Shown here: in pieces, positions 57,056 to 64,000 of the stretch
Numbering within the stretch: the stretch's first letter is position 1
How the letters are laid out: every line of letters begins with the position of its first letter
Notes under the pieces: generated by a model
Databases searched by the model: none
Told to the model about the DNA's origin: nothing
Seen by the model: only the letters and a program-made list of their open reading frames with translations
Program-made: the position numbers and the translations under genes
NCBI RefSeq assembly: GCF_004917075.1
Contig: NZ_SSYB01000002.1
Location: forward strand, 333,766-397,765
Origin: Geomonas edaphica
GTDB lineage: Bacteria; Desulfobacterota; Desulfuromonadia; Geobacterales; Geobacteraceae
Direction of reading: 5' to 3'
Length of the DNA: 64,000 nt

Positions 57056-58477
57056 ATGCAGCGAATCACTTTCGGCACTTCCGGCTGGCGCGGCATCATG
57101 TGTGAGGACTTCATCTTTGAGAATGTTAAGGTAGTGACCCAGGCCATTGCCGATCACGTTAAGAGTACCGGCGAAGCGAATAAAGGCATCATCGTCGGCT
57201 ACGATTCAAGGTTCATGGGGGAAGCGTTCGCAAAGGAGTCCGCACGCGTCTTGACCGGCGCCGGTATCCCCACCTTTTTGTGTGTCCGTGATACTCCCAC
57301 CCCGGTCATCTCGTTCGAGATCCTGAGAAGGGGCGCCGCCGGCGCCATCAACTTTACTGCAAGCCATAATCCTCCGGAGTATAACGGCATCAAGTTTTCT
57401 CCCTCCTGGGGCGGCCCCGCACTTCCCGAAACCACCAACGACATAGAGCGCCGCGCCAACGAGATGTCCGGCGAGATCTGCTACAACGAGTGTCCTCTTG
57501 ACGAGGCGGCCCGGAAGGGACTCCTTGAGGAGATCGACCCGATGCAGGACTACCTTGCCGATCTCGCCAAGAAGGTCGACTTCGCCGCCATCGCCAAACT
57601 CGGCACCGTCGCGGTCAACCCGCTCTACGGTACGGCGCGCGGCTACCTCGCCGAACCGCTCAAGGCGCACGGCGTGAAGGTGGTTCAGATGAATGCGAAC
57701 CGCGATCCATATTTCGGCGGCTTTCCCCCCGAGCCCAGCGAGAAGTATATCCACGATTTTATAAAACTTGTGCAGCAGGATCCGGAAATTTCTCTGGGCA
57801 TCGCAACCGACGGCGACGCGGACCGCTTCGGCATCGTCGACGGAGACGGAAGCTTCATCGAACCGAACTACATCATCGCCCTTCTTCTGGATTACCTGGT
57901 CCGGGTGAAGGGGATGACCGGCGGGGTCGGTCGCTCGGTCGCCACCTCCCATCTCGTCGACGCCGTGGCGAAGATGCACGGCATCAAGGTGTACGAAACG
58001 CCCGTCGGCTTCAAGTTCGTAGGCGAACTGATCAGCCAGGGAAAAATCATCATCGGCGGCGAGGAGAGCGCCGGTTTGTCCATCAAGGGGCACGTGCCCG
58101 AGAAGGACGGCATTCTGGCCTGCTTGCTGGTAGCGGAGATGGTTGCGCACGAGGGGATGCCGGTCAAGGCGCTTTTGGAGCGGCTCTACAGCAAGGTCGG
58201 GCGCTATCTCACCAAGCGGGTGAACATCACGCTCTCCCCCGAACTGGAGGAGTCCTTCCCGCAGACCATCGCCGCCACTCCGGCGAGCTTCGCCGGAGAG
58301 GCGGTGCGTGAAAAGATCACCGTGGACGGGAACAAGTTCCTTCTCGAAGACGGCAGCTGGCTTTTGTTCCGGAAGTCGGGCACCGAGCCGGTGGTGCGTC
58401 TTTACTGCGAGGCCTCCAGCGAAGATCGTCTCCAGGCGCTCGTGGAAGCAGGCCGGGCATTCATCCTGGGCAAATAG
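57056..58477 (+). CDS. Alpha-D-phosphohexomutase (phosphoglucomutase/phosphomannomutase)
   Basis: The 473-residue enzyme moves a phosphate between C1 and C6 of a hexose. Landmarks in order: N-terminal FGTSGWRGIM, active-site serine loop TASHNPPEYNG (Ser near 103), metal-binding DGDADRFGI near 253, sugar-binding GGEESAGLS near 340, and phosphate-binding RKSGTEPVVRLY near 442. Motifs do not settle glucose versus mannose specificity; GEESAG favours glucose-type substrates. GGAG precedes the ATG. It is probably a single-gene unit ending in a palindromic repeat. Confidence 0.95.
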   Translation: MQRITFGTSGWRGIMCEDFIFENVKVVTQAIADHVKSTGEANKGIIVGYDSRFMGEAFAKESARVLTGAGIPTFLCVRDTPTPVISFEILRRGAAGAINFTASHNPPEYNGIKFSPSWGGPALPETTNDIERRANEMSGEICYNECPLDEAARKGLLEEIDPMQDYLADLAKKVDFAAIAKLGTVAVNPLYGTARGYLAEPLKAHGVKVVQMNANRDPYFGGFPPEPSEKYIHDFIKLVQQDPEISLGIATDGDADRFGIVDGDGSFIEPNYIIALLLDYLVRVKGMTGGVGRSVATSHLVDAVAKMHGIKVYETPVGFKFVGELISQGKIIIGGEESAGLSIKGHVPEKDGILACLLVAEMVAHEGMPVKALLERLYSKVGRYLTKRVNITLSPELEESFPQTIAATPASFAGEAVREKITVDGNKFLLEDGSWLLFRKSGTEPVVRLYCEASSEDRLQALVEAGRAFILGK

Positions 58478-58492
58478 GAAAACCTCATCGCA

Positions 58493-58553
58493 CAAGGGAC
58501 GCAGACGCCAAAGGGGAACCGTTCTTTCCCGGGCGCTCTGCGTTCCCTTTTTC
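58493..58553. repeat. Imperfect palindrome of CGCAGACGCC type, possible terminator
   Basis: AAGGGACGCAGACGCC (58495-58510) and GGCGCTCTGCGTTCCCTTT form a long stem with two single-base bulges, followed by TTTTTC. The sequence resembles one arm of the aroC-aroK repeat at 47190-47304, so it is probably a dispersed element that also terminates the phosphohexomutase transcript. Confidence 0.6.
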
Positions 58554-58789
58554 AGTTGCCGCTTTTTTGCGCGCACCAGACCGCACTGCAGGCAGCGCCT
58601 CGAAAGCAACGACGATACCCGTTCACGATCGTGGTACAACTTCCTTCGCGCATTCCCCCACTTACCGCTTCGTGATTGGTTTCTTTTCCGCCGCTGCCGC
58701 ATGGGGAGCGGGAATTGCAATCCCTGCCGTAAACTCTGGATAAAAAAAGTACCTGACCACTTTGCTGTTGTTTCGGGGTCGTTTAGGGG

Positions 58790-58819
58790 TTGTTCTTTCC
58801 ACGAGCTTTGCGCTATGAT
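58790..58819 (+). promoter_or_regulatory. Probable sigma-70-type promoter of nifU-nifS
   Basis: TTGTTC and TATGAT are 18 bases apart, with the -10 box 27 bp before the nifU ATG. The match is moderate. I see no -24/-12 element, which would have suggested nitrogen-fixation control. Confidence 0.5.
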
Positions 58820-58846
58820 GACGGGACTAATTAGAAGGGAGGGTCT

Positions 58847-59707
58847 ATGTGGGACTACACCGATAAAGTAAAAGAACATTTCCTCAACCCCAGGAACGTG
58901 GGCGAGATAACGGATGCTGATGCGGTCGGCGAGGTGGGAAGCCTGGCCTGCGGCGATGCCCTTAAACTCTTTATAAAGCTGGATGAAAATAAGGAACGCA
59001 TCGTCGACGCGAAATTCCAGACCTTCGGCTGCGGCAGCGCCATCGCCTCCTCTTCCGCCCTCACCGAGATGGTGAAGGGGAAGACCCTTGACGAGGCGCT
59101 GGAGATCACCAACCAGCAGATCGCCGATTTCCTGGGCGGGCTTCCGGAAGAGAAGATGCACTGCTCGGTCATGGGGCAGGAAGCTCTGGAAGCCGCCATC
59201 GCCAAGTACCGCGGCGTCGATGCACCGGCTCACGGCCACGGTCATGACCACGTCGAGACCGAGGGGGAACTGGTCTGCAAATGCTTCGGGCTGACCGACG
59301 TCTTCCTGAAGAAGGTCATAGCCTCCAACAAACTGCACACGGCCGAGCAGGTCACCCACTTCACCAAGGCGGGGGGCGCCTGCGGCGGTTGCATCCCGAA
59401 GATCAAGGAACTGATCGCCGAGGTGATGGGCGAAGAGAAGAAGGCGGCGGCCGAGAAGCCCTCCAAGCTCACCAACTTAAGGAAGATGCAGCTCATCCAG
59501 GAAACCCTGGAAAACGAGGTACGTCCGCAGCTTTGGGCTGACGGCGGTGACCTCGAGTTGATCGACATCGACGGCTCCAACGTCCAGGTCGCCTTCAGGA
59601 AGGCGTGTGCCGGGTGCGCCTCCTCCGGTTACACCGCAAGATTCGTCGAACAGAAGCTGCGCGAACTCGTTTCCCCCGACATCACCGTGCAGGAGGTACA
59701 GGGATGA
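58847..59707 (+). CDS. nifU: Fe-S cluster scaffold NifU
   Basis: The 286-residue protein has the full three-domain NifU layout. An IscU-like domain carries C35, C62 and C106. A central [2Fe-2S] domain carries C144, C146, C179 and C182 (ELVCKCFG, GACGGC). A C-terminal Nfu domain has the CAGC pair in FRKACAGCASSGYTA. It assembles clusters from sulfur delivered by NifS, encoded with a four-base overlap. No nitrogenase genes are in this window, and bacteria of this group use NifU/NifS for general cluster assembly too. Confidence 0.97.
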   Translation: MWDYTDKVKEHFLNPRNVGEITDADAVGEVGSLACGDALKLFIKLDENKERIVDAKFQTFGCGSAIASSSALTEMVKGKTLDEALEITNQQIADFLGGLPEEKMHCSVMGQEALEAAIAKYRGVDAPAHGHGHDHVETEGELVCKCFGLTDVFLKKVIASNKLHTAEQVTHFTKAGGACGGCIPKIKELIAEVMGEEKKAAAEKPSKLTNLRKMQLIQETLENEVRPQLWADGGDLELIDIDGSNVQVAFRKACAGCASSGYTARFVEQKLRELVSPDITVQEVQG

Positions 59708-60876
59708 GAGAGATCTATCTTGATAACAACGCCACCACCAAGGTGGACGAGCGCGTTTTCGAGGAGATGCGTCCCTATTTCTGCGAGCTGTACGGCAACC
59801 CGAGCTCCATGCACTTCTTCGGCGGCCAGGTGCAGAAGAAGGTGGACGAGGCGCGTGCCCGCGTCGCCTCTCTTCTGGGCGCCCTGCCGGACGAGATCGT
59901 TTTCACCGCATGCGGCACCGAGAGCGATAACGCCGCGATCCGCTCGGCGCTCGAGGTGTTTCCGGAGAAGCGTCACATCATCACGAGCCGCGTCGAGCAC
60001 CCGGCCGTGCTGACCCAGTGCCGCAACCTCACCAAGCGCGGCTACCGCGTCACCGAGCTGAACGTCGACGGCAACGGTCAGCTCGACCTGAACGAGCTCG
60101 AGAAGGCGCTGGACGAAGACACCGCCATAGTCTCCCTCATGTACGCGAACAACGAAACCGGCGTCATCTTCCCGATCGAGGAAGCTGCCAGGATCGTGAA
60201 GAAGAAGGGTGCCATCTTCCATACCGATGCGGTGCAGGCGGTAGGGAAGATCCCGCTGAACATGGCGGAGTCCGCCATCGACATGCTCTCCCTTTCCGGG
60301 CACAAGCTGCACGCCCCGAAAGGCGTCGGCGTCCTGTACGTGCGCCGTGGTACTCCGTTCCGCCCGATGCTGGTCGGCGGGCACCAGGAGCGCGGCCGCA
60401 GGGCCGGTACCGAGAACACCGCATCCATCATCGCGATGGGGAAGGCGTGCGAGCTTGCCGAGCAGTACATGGCGGACGAGGCGGGGCGCGTGCGCGAACT
60501 GCGCGATCGTCTCGAGCGCGAGCTGACCGCGCTGATTCCGAACACCCGTATCAACGGCGGCGGTACCGACCGTCTCCCCAACACCCTCTCCATCGCCATG
60601 GAGTTCGTGGAAGGGGAGGGGATCCTGCTCCTTCTTTCCGATAAGGGGATCTGTGCCTCCTCCGGCAGTGCCTGCACCTCCGGCTCCCTTGAGCCCTCCC
60701 ACGTGCTGCGTGCCATGGGCGTTCCTTTCACCTGCGCCCACGGTTCCATCCGCTTCTCGCTTTCCAGGTTCACCACCGACGACGATATCGACGCGGTGAT
60801 CAAGGAACTGCCGCCGATCATCTCCCGTCTGCGCGAGATGTCGCCGTTCGGGCGCGAGTATCTGGTTCAGAAGTAA
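59704..60876 (+). CDS. nifS: Cysteine desulfurase NifS
   Basis: This 390-residue pyridoxal-phosphate enzyme takes sulfur from cysteine for Fe-S cluster assembly. It begins MREIYLDNNATTKVDERV. The PLP lysine is near 201 in LSGHKLHAPKGVG, and the catalytic-loop cysteine is near 324 in ASSGSACTSGSLEPSHVL, the NifS/IscS-type group. The start at 59704 overlaps the nifU stop and has AGGAGG upstream; a longer reading frame from 59605 is not used. Confidence 0.97.
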   Translation: MREIYLDNNATTKVDERVFEEMRPYFCELYGNPSSMHFFGGQVQKKVDEARARVASLLGALPDEIVFTACGTESDNAAIRSALEVFPEKRHIITSRVEHPAVLTQCRNLTKRGYRVTELNVDGNGQLDLNELEKALDEDTAIVSLMYANNETGVIFPIEEAARIVKKKGAIFHTDAVQAVGKIPLNMAESAIDMLSLSGHKLHAPKGVGVLYVRRGTPFRPMLVGGHQERGRRAGTENTASIIAMGKACELAEQYMADEAGRVRELRDRLERELTALIPNTRINGGGTDRLPNTLSIAMEFVEGEGILLLLSDKGICASSGSACTSGSLEPSHVLRAMGVPFTCAHGSIRFSLSRFTTDDDIDAVIKELPPIISRLREMSPFGREYLVQK

Positions 60877-60913
60877 ATCCGCGGTCTGAAAGACAACAGA
60901 CGGAGCAAAATAA

Positions 60914-60943
60914 AAGGGGTGAGCATGTCAATGCTCACCCCTT
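60914..60943 (+). terminator. Strong hairpin terminator after nifS
   Basis: A perfect 13-base stem, AAGGGGTGAGCAT / ATGCTCACCCCTT, with a four-base loop lies 38 bp after the nifS stop. The T-run is weak (AAATTTG), but the stem is very stable. Confidence 0.8.
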
Positions 60944-61179
60944 AAATTTGTTCATTCTGGGATTTCGTGAAGGCAGATGTCTGTCCCCACGAAAGTGCTG
61001 CATGAGCCCCAGCGTTCCCCCCTTTGCGAAGGGGGGAACGCTGGGGGGATTTGCCGTGGTTATGCCATGCTATCTGGGCCATTCCCGCAACTGTGAAAGT
61101 AGATGTCAGATGCTGAGCGACTTCTGTTGGGCCAACAAAGAGCAAATCCCCCCCGCCCCCCTTCGCAAAGGGGGGAGCT
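60944..61179. other. Gene-free stretch dominated by a palindromic repeat
   Basis: Together with the terminator just before it, this makes about 300 bp without a gene between nifS and the RHH gene. Most of it is the repeat at 61013-61180. No toxin gene or other partner of the RHH protein is present. Confidence 0.55.
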
Positions 61180-61180
61180 T
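61013..61180. repeat. C6TTTGCGAAG6 paired-hairpin repeat (copy 2)
   Basis: The left arm CGTTCCCCCCTTTGCGAAGG continues GGGGAACG, a perfect hairpin, and then TGGGGGGATTTGC. The right arm is the imperfect inverse: GCAAATCCCCCCCG, then CCCCCCTTCGCAAAGGGGGG. Between them lie about 90 bp of unique sequence. It has the same plan as the element at 52030-52114. Its right edge runs into the last codons of the RHH antitoxin gene. Confidence 0.85.
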
Positions 61181-61422
61181 TAAGGCCACCGTATCGAGCC
61201 ATTTGCCTTTAGCTCTTGAAGCAAAGACTCGTAGGTGACTAGCGGCTCGTTTACCCTCTCCTCGAAGGCGGCCAAGTCCTCTGCATCTTCCGCCAGACTG
61301 TTGCGGACTGCATCGTTGACGAGATCTGAGAATGAGCGGGAGGTTTCCAGCGCCTTATGTTGTAGCGCCCTGTGCATGGCAGGGTCGAAATACACCGTCG
61401 TTCTTTTTGTTAATGCACACAT
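61180..61422 (-). CDS. Ribbon-helix-helix (CopG-type) antitoxin-like protein, orphan
   Basis: The 80-residue protein begins MCALTKRTTVYFDPAMHRAL, a typical RHH DNA-binding strand, followed by helices ETSRSFSDLVNDAVRNSL and an acidic tail (EDAEDLAAFEERVNEPLV). GGAGG lies seven bases upstream of the ATG at 61422. Relatives are usually followed by a RelE/ParE-type toxin gene, but here a palindromic repeat follows at once. The final residues (SIRWP) and the stop codon lie at the repeat boundary, suggesting the 3' end was altered when the repeat arrived. Confidence 0.82.
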   Translation of the reverse strand: MCALTKRTTVYFDPAMHRALQHKALETSRSFSDLVNDAVRNSLAEDAEDLAAFEERVNEPLVTYESLLQELKANGSIRWP

Positions 61423-61504
61423 ATCTATACCTCCGAGCCGAGCATAGCGCCATGACGCTGTTCCGTCAAGTCGATGTCGGAGCCGATGTGAAAGGAAAAA
61501 ATCA

Positions 61505-62962
61505 TTGGTTGAGATCCGTCTGGAAAAGGTAAAAGCCAGGATAACGGAAGGGACGTTCCTGGAAGACATAACGCTCGAGATTGCCCGCGACCAGCATTGG
61601 GCCGTGGTCGGCGCAAACGGTTCCGGCAAATCGGCGATGGGAAAGCTACTTTGCAACGGACTTCCCGTACTGTCCGGTACGAGCCGCGTTCCGGTCCGCT
61701 CCGCCTACGTCTCGTTCGAAAAGATCGACGAGATACTGGAAGTGGAACGCTACAACGACGACTCCGATTTCCTGGGCTACGTGACGGAAGGCACACGCGT
61801 GGACCGCTTCATTCTCGCCGGCACCGATGCGGACGAGGCGAGGCTCGCGGAACTGGCACAGGAACTTGGCTTCACTAAGATCCTGGAGCGCGGCATCAAG
61901 TTCCTCTCGACCGGTGAGATGCGCAAGGCCCTCATCTGCAAGGCGCTGTTGCAGGATCCAGAGCTGCTGGTGCTCGACGAGCCTTTCGACGGCCTGGATC
62001 GGGACTCGAGCGCGGTGCTCAAACAGCTGATCAGTAGCTGCATCGAGCGCGGCACCCAGGTGGTGCTCATTTTGAACCGCTTCAGCGAGATCGTGGCGGA
62101 GACGACCCACATAGCCTACATAAAGGAGTGCCGCATTTTCATGTCGGGGGAAAGGGAAGAGATGCTGGCGTCGGAGGCGCTGCGCCGCTTCCATGCCTTC
62201 CACTACACCCTCCCGGCCGTCTTGCCCGAGGTCGACACGGCGCGCAGCGTGTCGCCCCTTGTGCCGGGCGAGCCGCTCATCGACATGAAAAACGTCACGG
62301 TGCGCTACGGGGAGAAGCAGATTCTGAGCGGGGTTACCTGGACCGTGCGGGAAGGGGAGCACTGGAAGATCAGCGGGCCGAACGGCTCGGGGAAATCAAC
62401 CCTTTTGAGCCTCATAAGCGGCGACAACCCGCAGGCCTACGCCAACGATATCAGCCTCTTCGGCCGTAAAAAGGGGAGCGGGGAAAGTGTGTGGGACATC
62501 AAGAAGCGGATCGGCCTCGTCTCCACCTCGCTGCAGCAGGAGTACCGCTTGGCCGGTACGGTGAAGGTGGCCGTCATCTCCGGGATGTACGATTCCATCG
62601 GCATGTATTCTCAATATACGCTGCGCCAGCAGGAGATCGCGCTCGAGTGGCTCGACATCCTACACATGGGGCACCGCTGGGACCACGCCTTCCGTGATCT
62701 CTCCTACGGCGAGCAGCGTCTCGTCCTTCTCGCCCGCGCCATGGTGAAGCAGCCGGACCTTTTGATCCTCGACGAGCCGTGCCAAGGGCTGGACGATGTG
62801 AACCGCGAGATGGTGCTGAAGCTGATCGACCACCTGGGGCGCACAGGCAACACCCAGATCCTCTACGTGAACCATAACTTCGATGACCGCATACCCTGCA
62901 TCACCAACAGCATGGAACTGGTGCCGGCCGCCGGGGGCGGCTACACCGCCGTCATCGGATAG
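61505..62962 (+). CDS. modF: ModF-like tandem ABC ATP-binding protein
   Basis: The 485-residue protein has two fused ABC ATPase domains. In the first, Walker A is GANGSGKS, the signature is LSTGEMRKAL and Walker B is LLVLDEPFDG. In the second they are GPNGSGKSTLL, LSYGEQRLVLLAR and LLILDEPCQGLDD. The stretch TVKVAVISGMYDSIGMYSQ and the C-terminal VNHNFDDRIPCITNSMELVP match ModF (PhrA) of the molybdenum locus. No permease or binding protein is nearby, and no Mo-binding (TOBE) domain is visible. The true role of ModF is unsettled. The start is TTG with AAAGGA upstream. Confidence 0.85.
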   Translation: MVEIRLEKVKARITEGTFLEDITLEIARDQHWAVVGANGSGKSAMGKLLCNGLPVLSGTSRVPVRSAYVSFEKIDEILEVERYNDDSDFLGYVTEGTRVDRFILAGTDADEARLAELAQELGFTKILERGIKFLSTGEMRKALICKALLQDPELLVLDEPFDGLDRDSSAVLKQLISSCIERGTQVVLILNRFSEIVAETTHIAYIKECRIFMSGEREEMLASEALRRFHAFHYTLPAVLPEVDTARSVSPLVPGEPLIDMKNVTVRYGEKQILSGVTWTVREGEHWKISGPNGSGKSTLLSLISGDNPQAYANDISLFGRKKGSGESVWDIKKRIGLVSTSLQQEYRLAGTVKVAVISGMYDSIGMYSQYTLRQQEIALEWLDILHMGHRWDHAFRDLSYGEQRLVLLARAMVKQPDLLILDEPCQGLDDVNREMVLKLIDHLGRTGNTQILYVNHNFDDRIPCITNSMELVPAAGGGYTAVIG

Positions 62963-62964
62963 CG

Positions 62965-64000
62965 CTACGGGTATTGTCGCCAGTACTCAAGGCCTGCGTA
63001 GGCCTCTTGGAAGCCGAAGCGCTTTAGCCCCTCCGCGTAAGGGGAAGATTGCGCCGGGTCCCCGTTGATCCGCTCCACGGTCACCCGCTTGAGCGGGTTA
63101 AAGTCCCGACTTACCAGGATGGTGAAGAAGGACAAGTAGCGCTCCAAAAGCGGATGATCCGGTTCCGCGGCAAACTCCAGTTCTTTCCCGTAACGCCTGG
63201 AAACCAGGACGAGACGCGGCCCGTGGTAAACCAGATGCGTGGAGGGAACGCGGGAGGGGAGCGTCTCGTGCAGCCCCGCGATGCCGCTGCCGCAAAGCGA
63301 TGCCGGGTCAGTGGCGTTCAGCCAGTAGATCGCGTCTCCCGGCAGTCCCTTTTGCAGCAGCCGGTAGGCCTGCGGCGAAATGAACTGCAACCCCTGGATC
63401 CCCTCGAAGAACTGCCCGGAGAGTACCTCGCCAGACATCTCCATGATGCGCAACGTTCTGAAGAGCCTTCCCCACTGCAAAAGCGGCATTTCCCGCGTTA
63501 GCAACTCCCTGAAGAGAATCCCGTAACGATCCAGCAGCACGCGGACGCGGTCCTTGTTGCGCTCCTCCTGCTCGAGGACATCTCCCGCCTCGGTCGAACG
63601 AGGCAAGAGGTACCAGTTGCCGGGTCCTTCCTGCACCCGGCTCCAGCGTGTTCCGAGCGGGCGCCGCAGTTGGCGCGCATGTCCCGGCTCCGCGTGGGGG
63701 AGCTCGAAGCGGTTCAGGATGCCCCGGCGCACCGCGGCGAAGGAATCGTTGCTCAGTGCGCCGCCCCACGCGCCTTGCCAGAGCTCGCCGTTGACCTCGC
63801 CAGCCGGTTTTCCAGAGATGGAGCAGATCGAGGAGAGGCTGTAACGCCCCATGGGGTCTTGGATGAGCCTGGCAGGGATGTCCGCTTCCTTCCCGTATTC
63901 CTCCACATCGCGAAAGAGATCGAGGTCTTCGGGAAAAGCGAAGGAGAGCCTGCGCTCGCCGCAGCCGAACCAGAGGAGGTCGCTCGTCTGCATGAGACTG
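62965..64000 (-). CDS. Lhr-like DEAD/DEAH helicase, C-terminal part (cut by the window end)
   Basis: The reading frame is open to the window edge, so only the last 345 codons or so are seen. The segment matches the Lhr C-terminal region: GRYSLSSICSISG, RWSRVQEGPGNWYLLP, RVRVLLDRYGILFRELLTRE, FRTLRIMEMSGEVLSGQFFE and GIQGLQFISPQAYRLL. That part contains the winged-helix and Lhr-core domains; the ATPase motifs would lie beyond 64000. Lhr proteins act in DNA repair. The apparent ATG at 63993 is internal. It is convergent with the ModF gene, two bases apart. Confidence 0.85.
   Translation of the reverse strand, partial: SLMQTSDLLWFGCGERRLSFAFPEDLDLFRDVEEYGKEADIPARLIQDPMGRYSLSSICSISGKPAGEVNGELWQGAWGGALSNDSFAAVRRGILNRFELPHAEPGHARQLRRPLGTRWSRVQEGPGNWYLLPRSTEAGDVLEQEERNKDRVRVLLDRYGILFRELLTREMPLLQWGRLFRTLRIMEMSGEVLSGQFFEGIQGLQFISPQAYRLLQKGLPGDAIYWLNATDPASLCGSGIAGLHETLPSRVPSTHLVYHGPRLVLVSRRYGKELEFAAEPDHPLLERYLSFFTILVSRDFNPLKRVTVERINGDPAQSSPYAEGLKRFGFQEAYAGLEYWRQYP

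Larger units (their letters stand above)
58478..58846. other. Intergenic region before nifU
   Basis: About 370 bp without a credible gene. The first part is a repeat-like hairpin at 58493-58553. The rest is a leader for nifU with a probable promoter at 58790-58819. I saw no riboswitch-like structure. Confidence 0.5.

Noticed and set aside
58847-60876. Nitrogen-fixation locus
   Set aside because: Only nifU and nifS are present, with a sigma-70-like rather than sigma-54 promoter; this pair also serves general Fe-S assembly.

Overview
This 64 kb window is chromosomal DNA from a GC-rich deltaproteobacterium, almost certainly a member of Geobacteraceae (Geobacter/Geomonas/Citrifermentans group). 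The evidence is the gene order secA-argJ-valS-pilD, two-component genes, minor pilins, pilMNOPQ, aroCKB, aroQ, accBC; the PxxKW-type and other cysteine-rich small proteins; several NtrC-type sigma-54 regulators; and the NifU/NifS pair. No name was assigned by database search; every call comes from reading motifs, start sites and context.

Layout. (1) 1-5996: an uncharacterised minus-strand locus. A double-Cache histidine kinase and an NtrC-family regulator lie upstream of a three-gene operon (7-Cys mini-protein, 83-aa two-helix membrane protein, 349-aa polytopic membrane protein). A near-consensus sigma-54 promoter precedes the operon, and copies of a TTGCA-N4-TGCAA palindrome lie upstream of that promoter and upstream of the kinase. 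(2) 5997-15808: a DUF2156 protein, the tRNA 2-selenouridine synthase selU, secA, argJ, a DUF2914 protein, a beta-lactamase-fold serine hydrolase, and a receiver protein with a long disordered Ala/Pro/Glu linker and a conserved C-terminal helix (RomR-like). (3) 15931-23395: valS, the prepilin peptidase, a second kinase/NtrC pair and a DsbC-like thiol protein. (4) 23508-45929: a large type IV pilus locus with a very Cys-rich PilY1, two tandem sets of four minor pseudopilins, an XRE regulator with a visible operator, pilMNOPQ, two surface lipoproteins (one with a CFI-box C-terminus) and a lone DsbC-N-like lipoprotein. (5) 46005-55435: aroC-aroK-aroB, a TPR protein, a roadblock/LC7 protein, aroQ, an M24 peptidase, accB-accC, gcvH and mqnA; shikimate and menaquinone genes are therefore close together. 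(6) 55436-64000: an AT-rich array of 102-bp tandem repeats, a NUDIX hydrolase, a PxxKW protein, a phosphohexomutase, nifU-nifS, an orphan RHH antitoxin, a ModF-like ABC protein and the C-terminal part of an Lhr-like helicase that runs off the window.

How the parts fit. The central block builds and regulates type IV pili: PilD processes the pseudopilins, PilMNOP/PilQ form the alignment and secretin complexes, and PilY1 plus the minor pilins prime assembly. The DsbC-like proteins on either side are well placed to handle the roughly 65 cysteines of PilY1. Gene-free stretches carry several families of palindromic repeats: C-rich hairpin pairs, GTTCAAC repeats, CGCAAAGACG-type repeats and GGACCAGTC repeats. 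I saw no rRNA, tRNA, CRISPR array, prophage or transposase.
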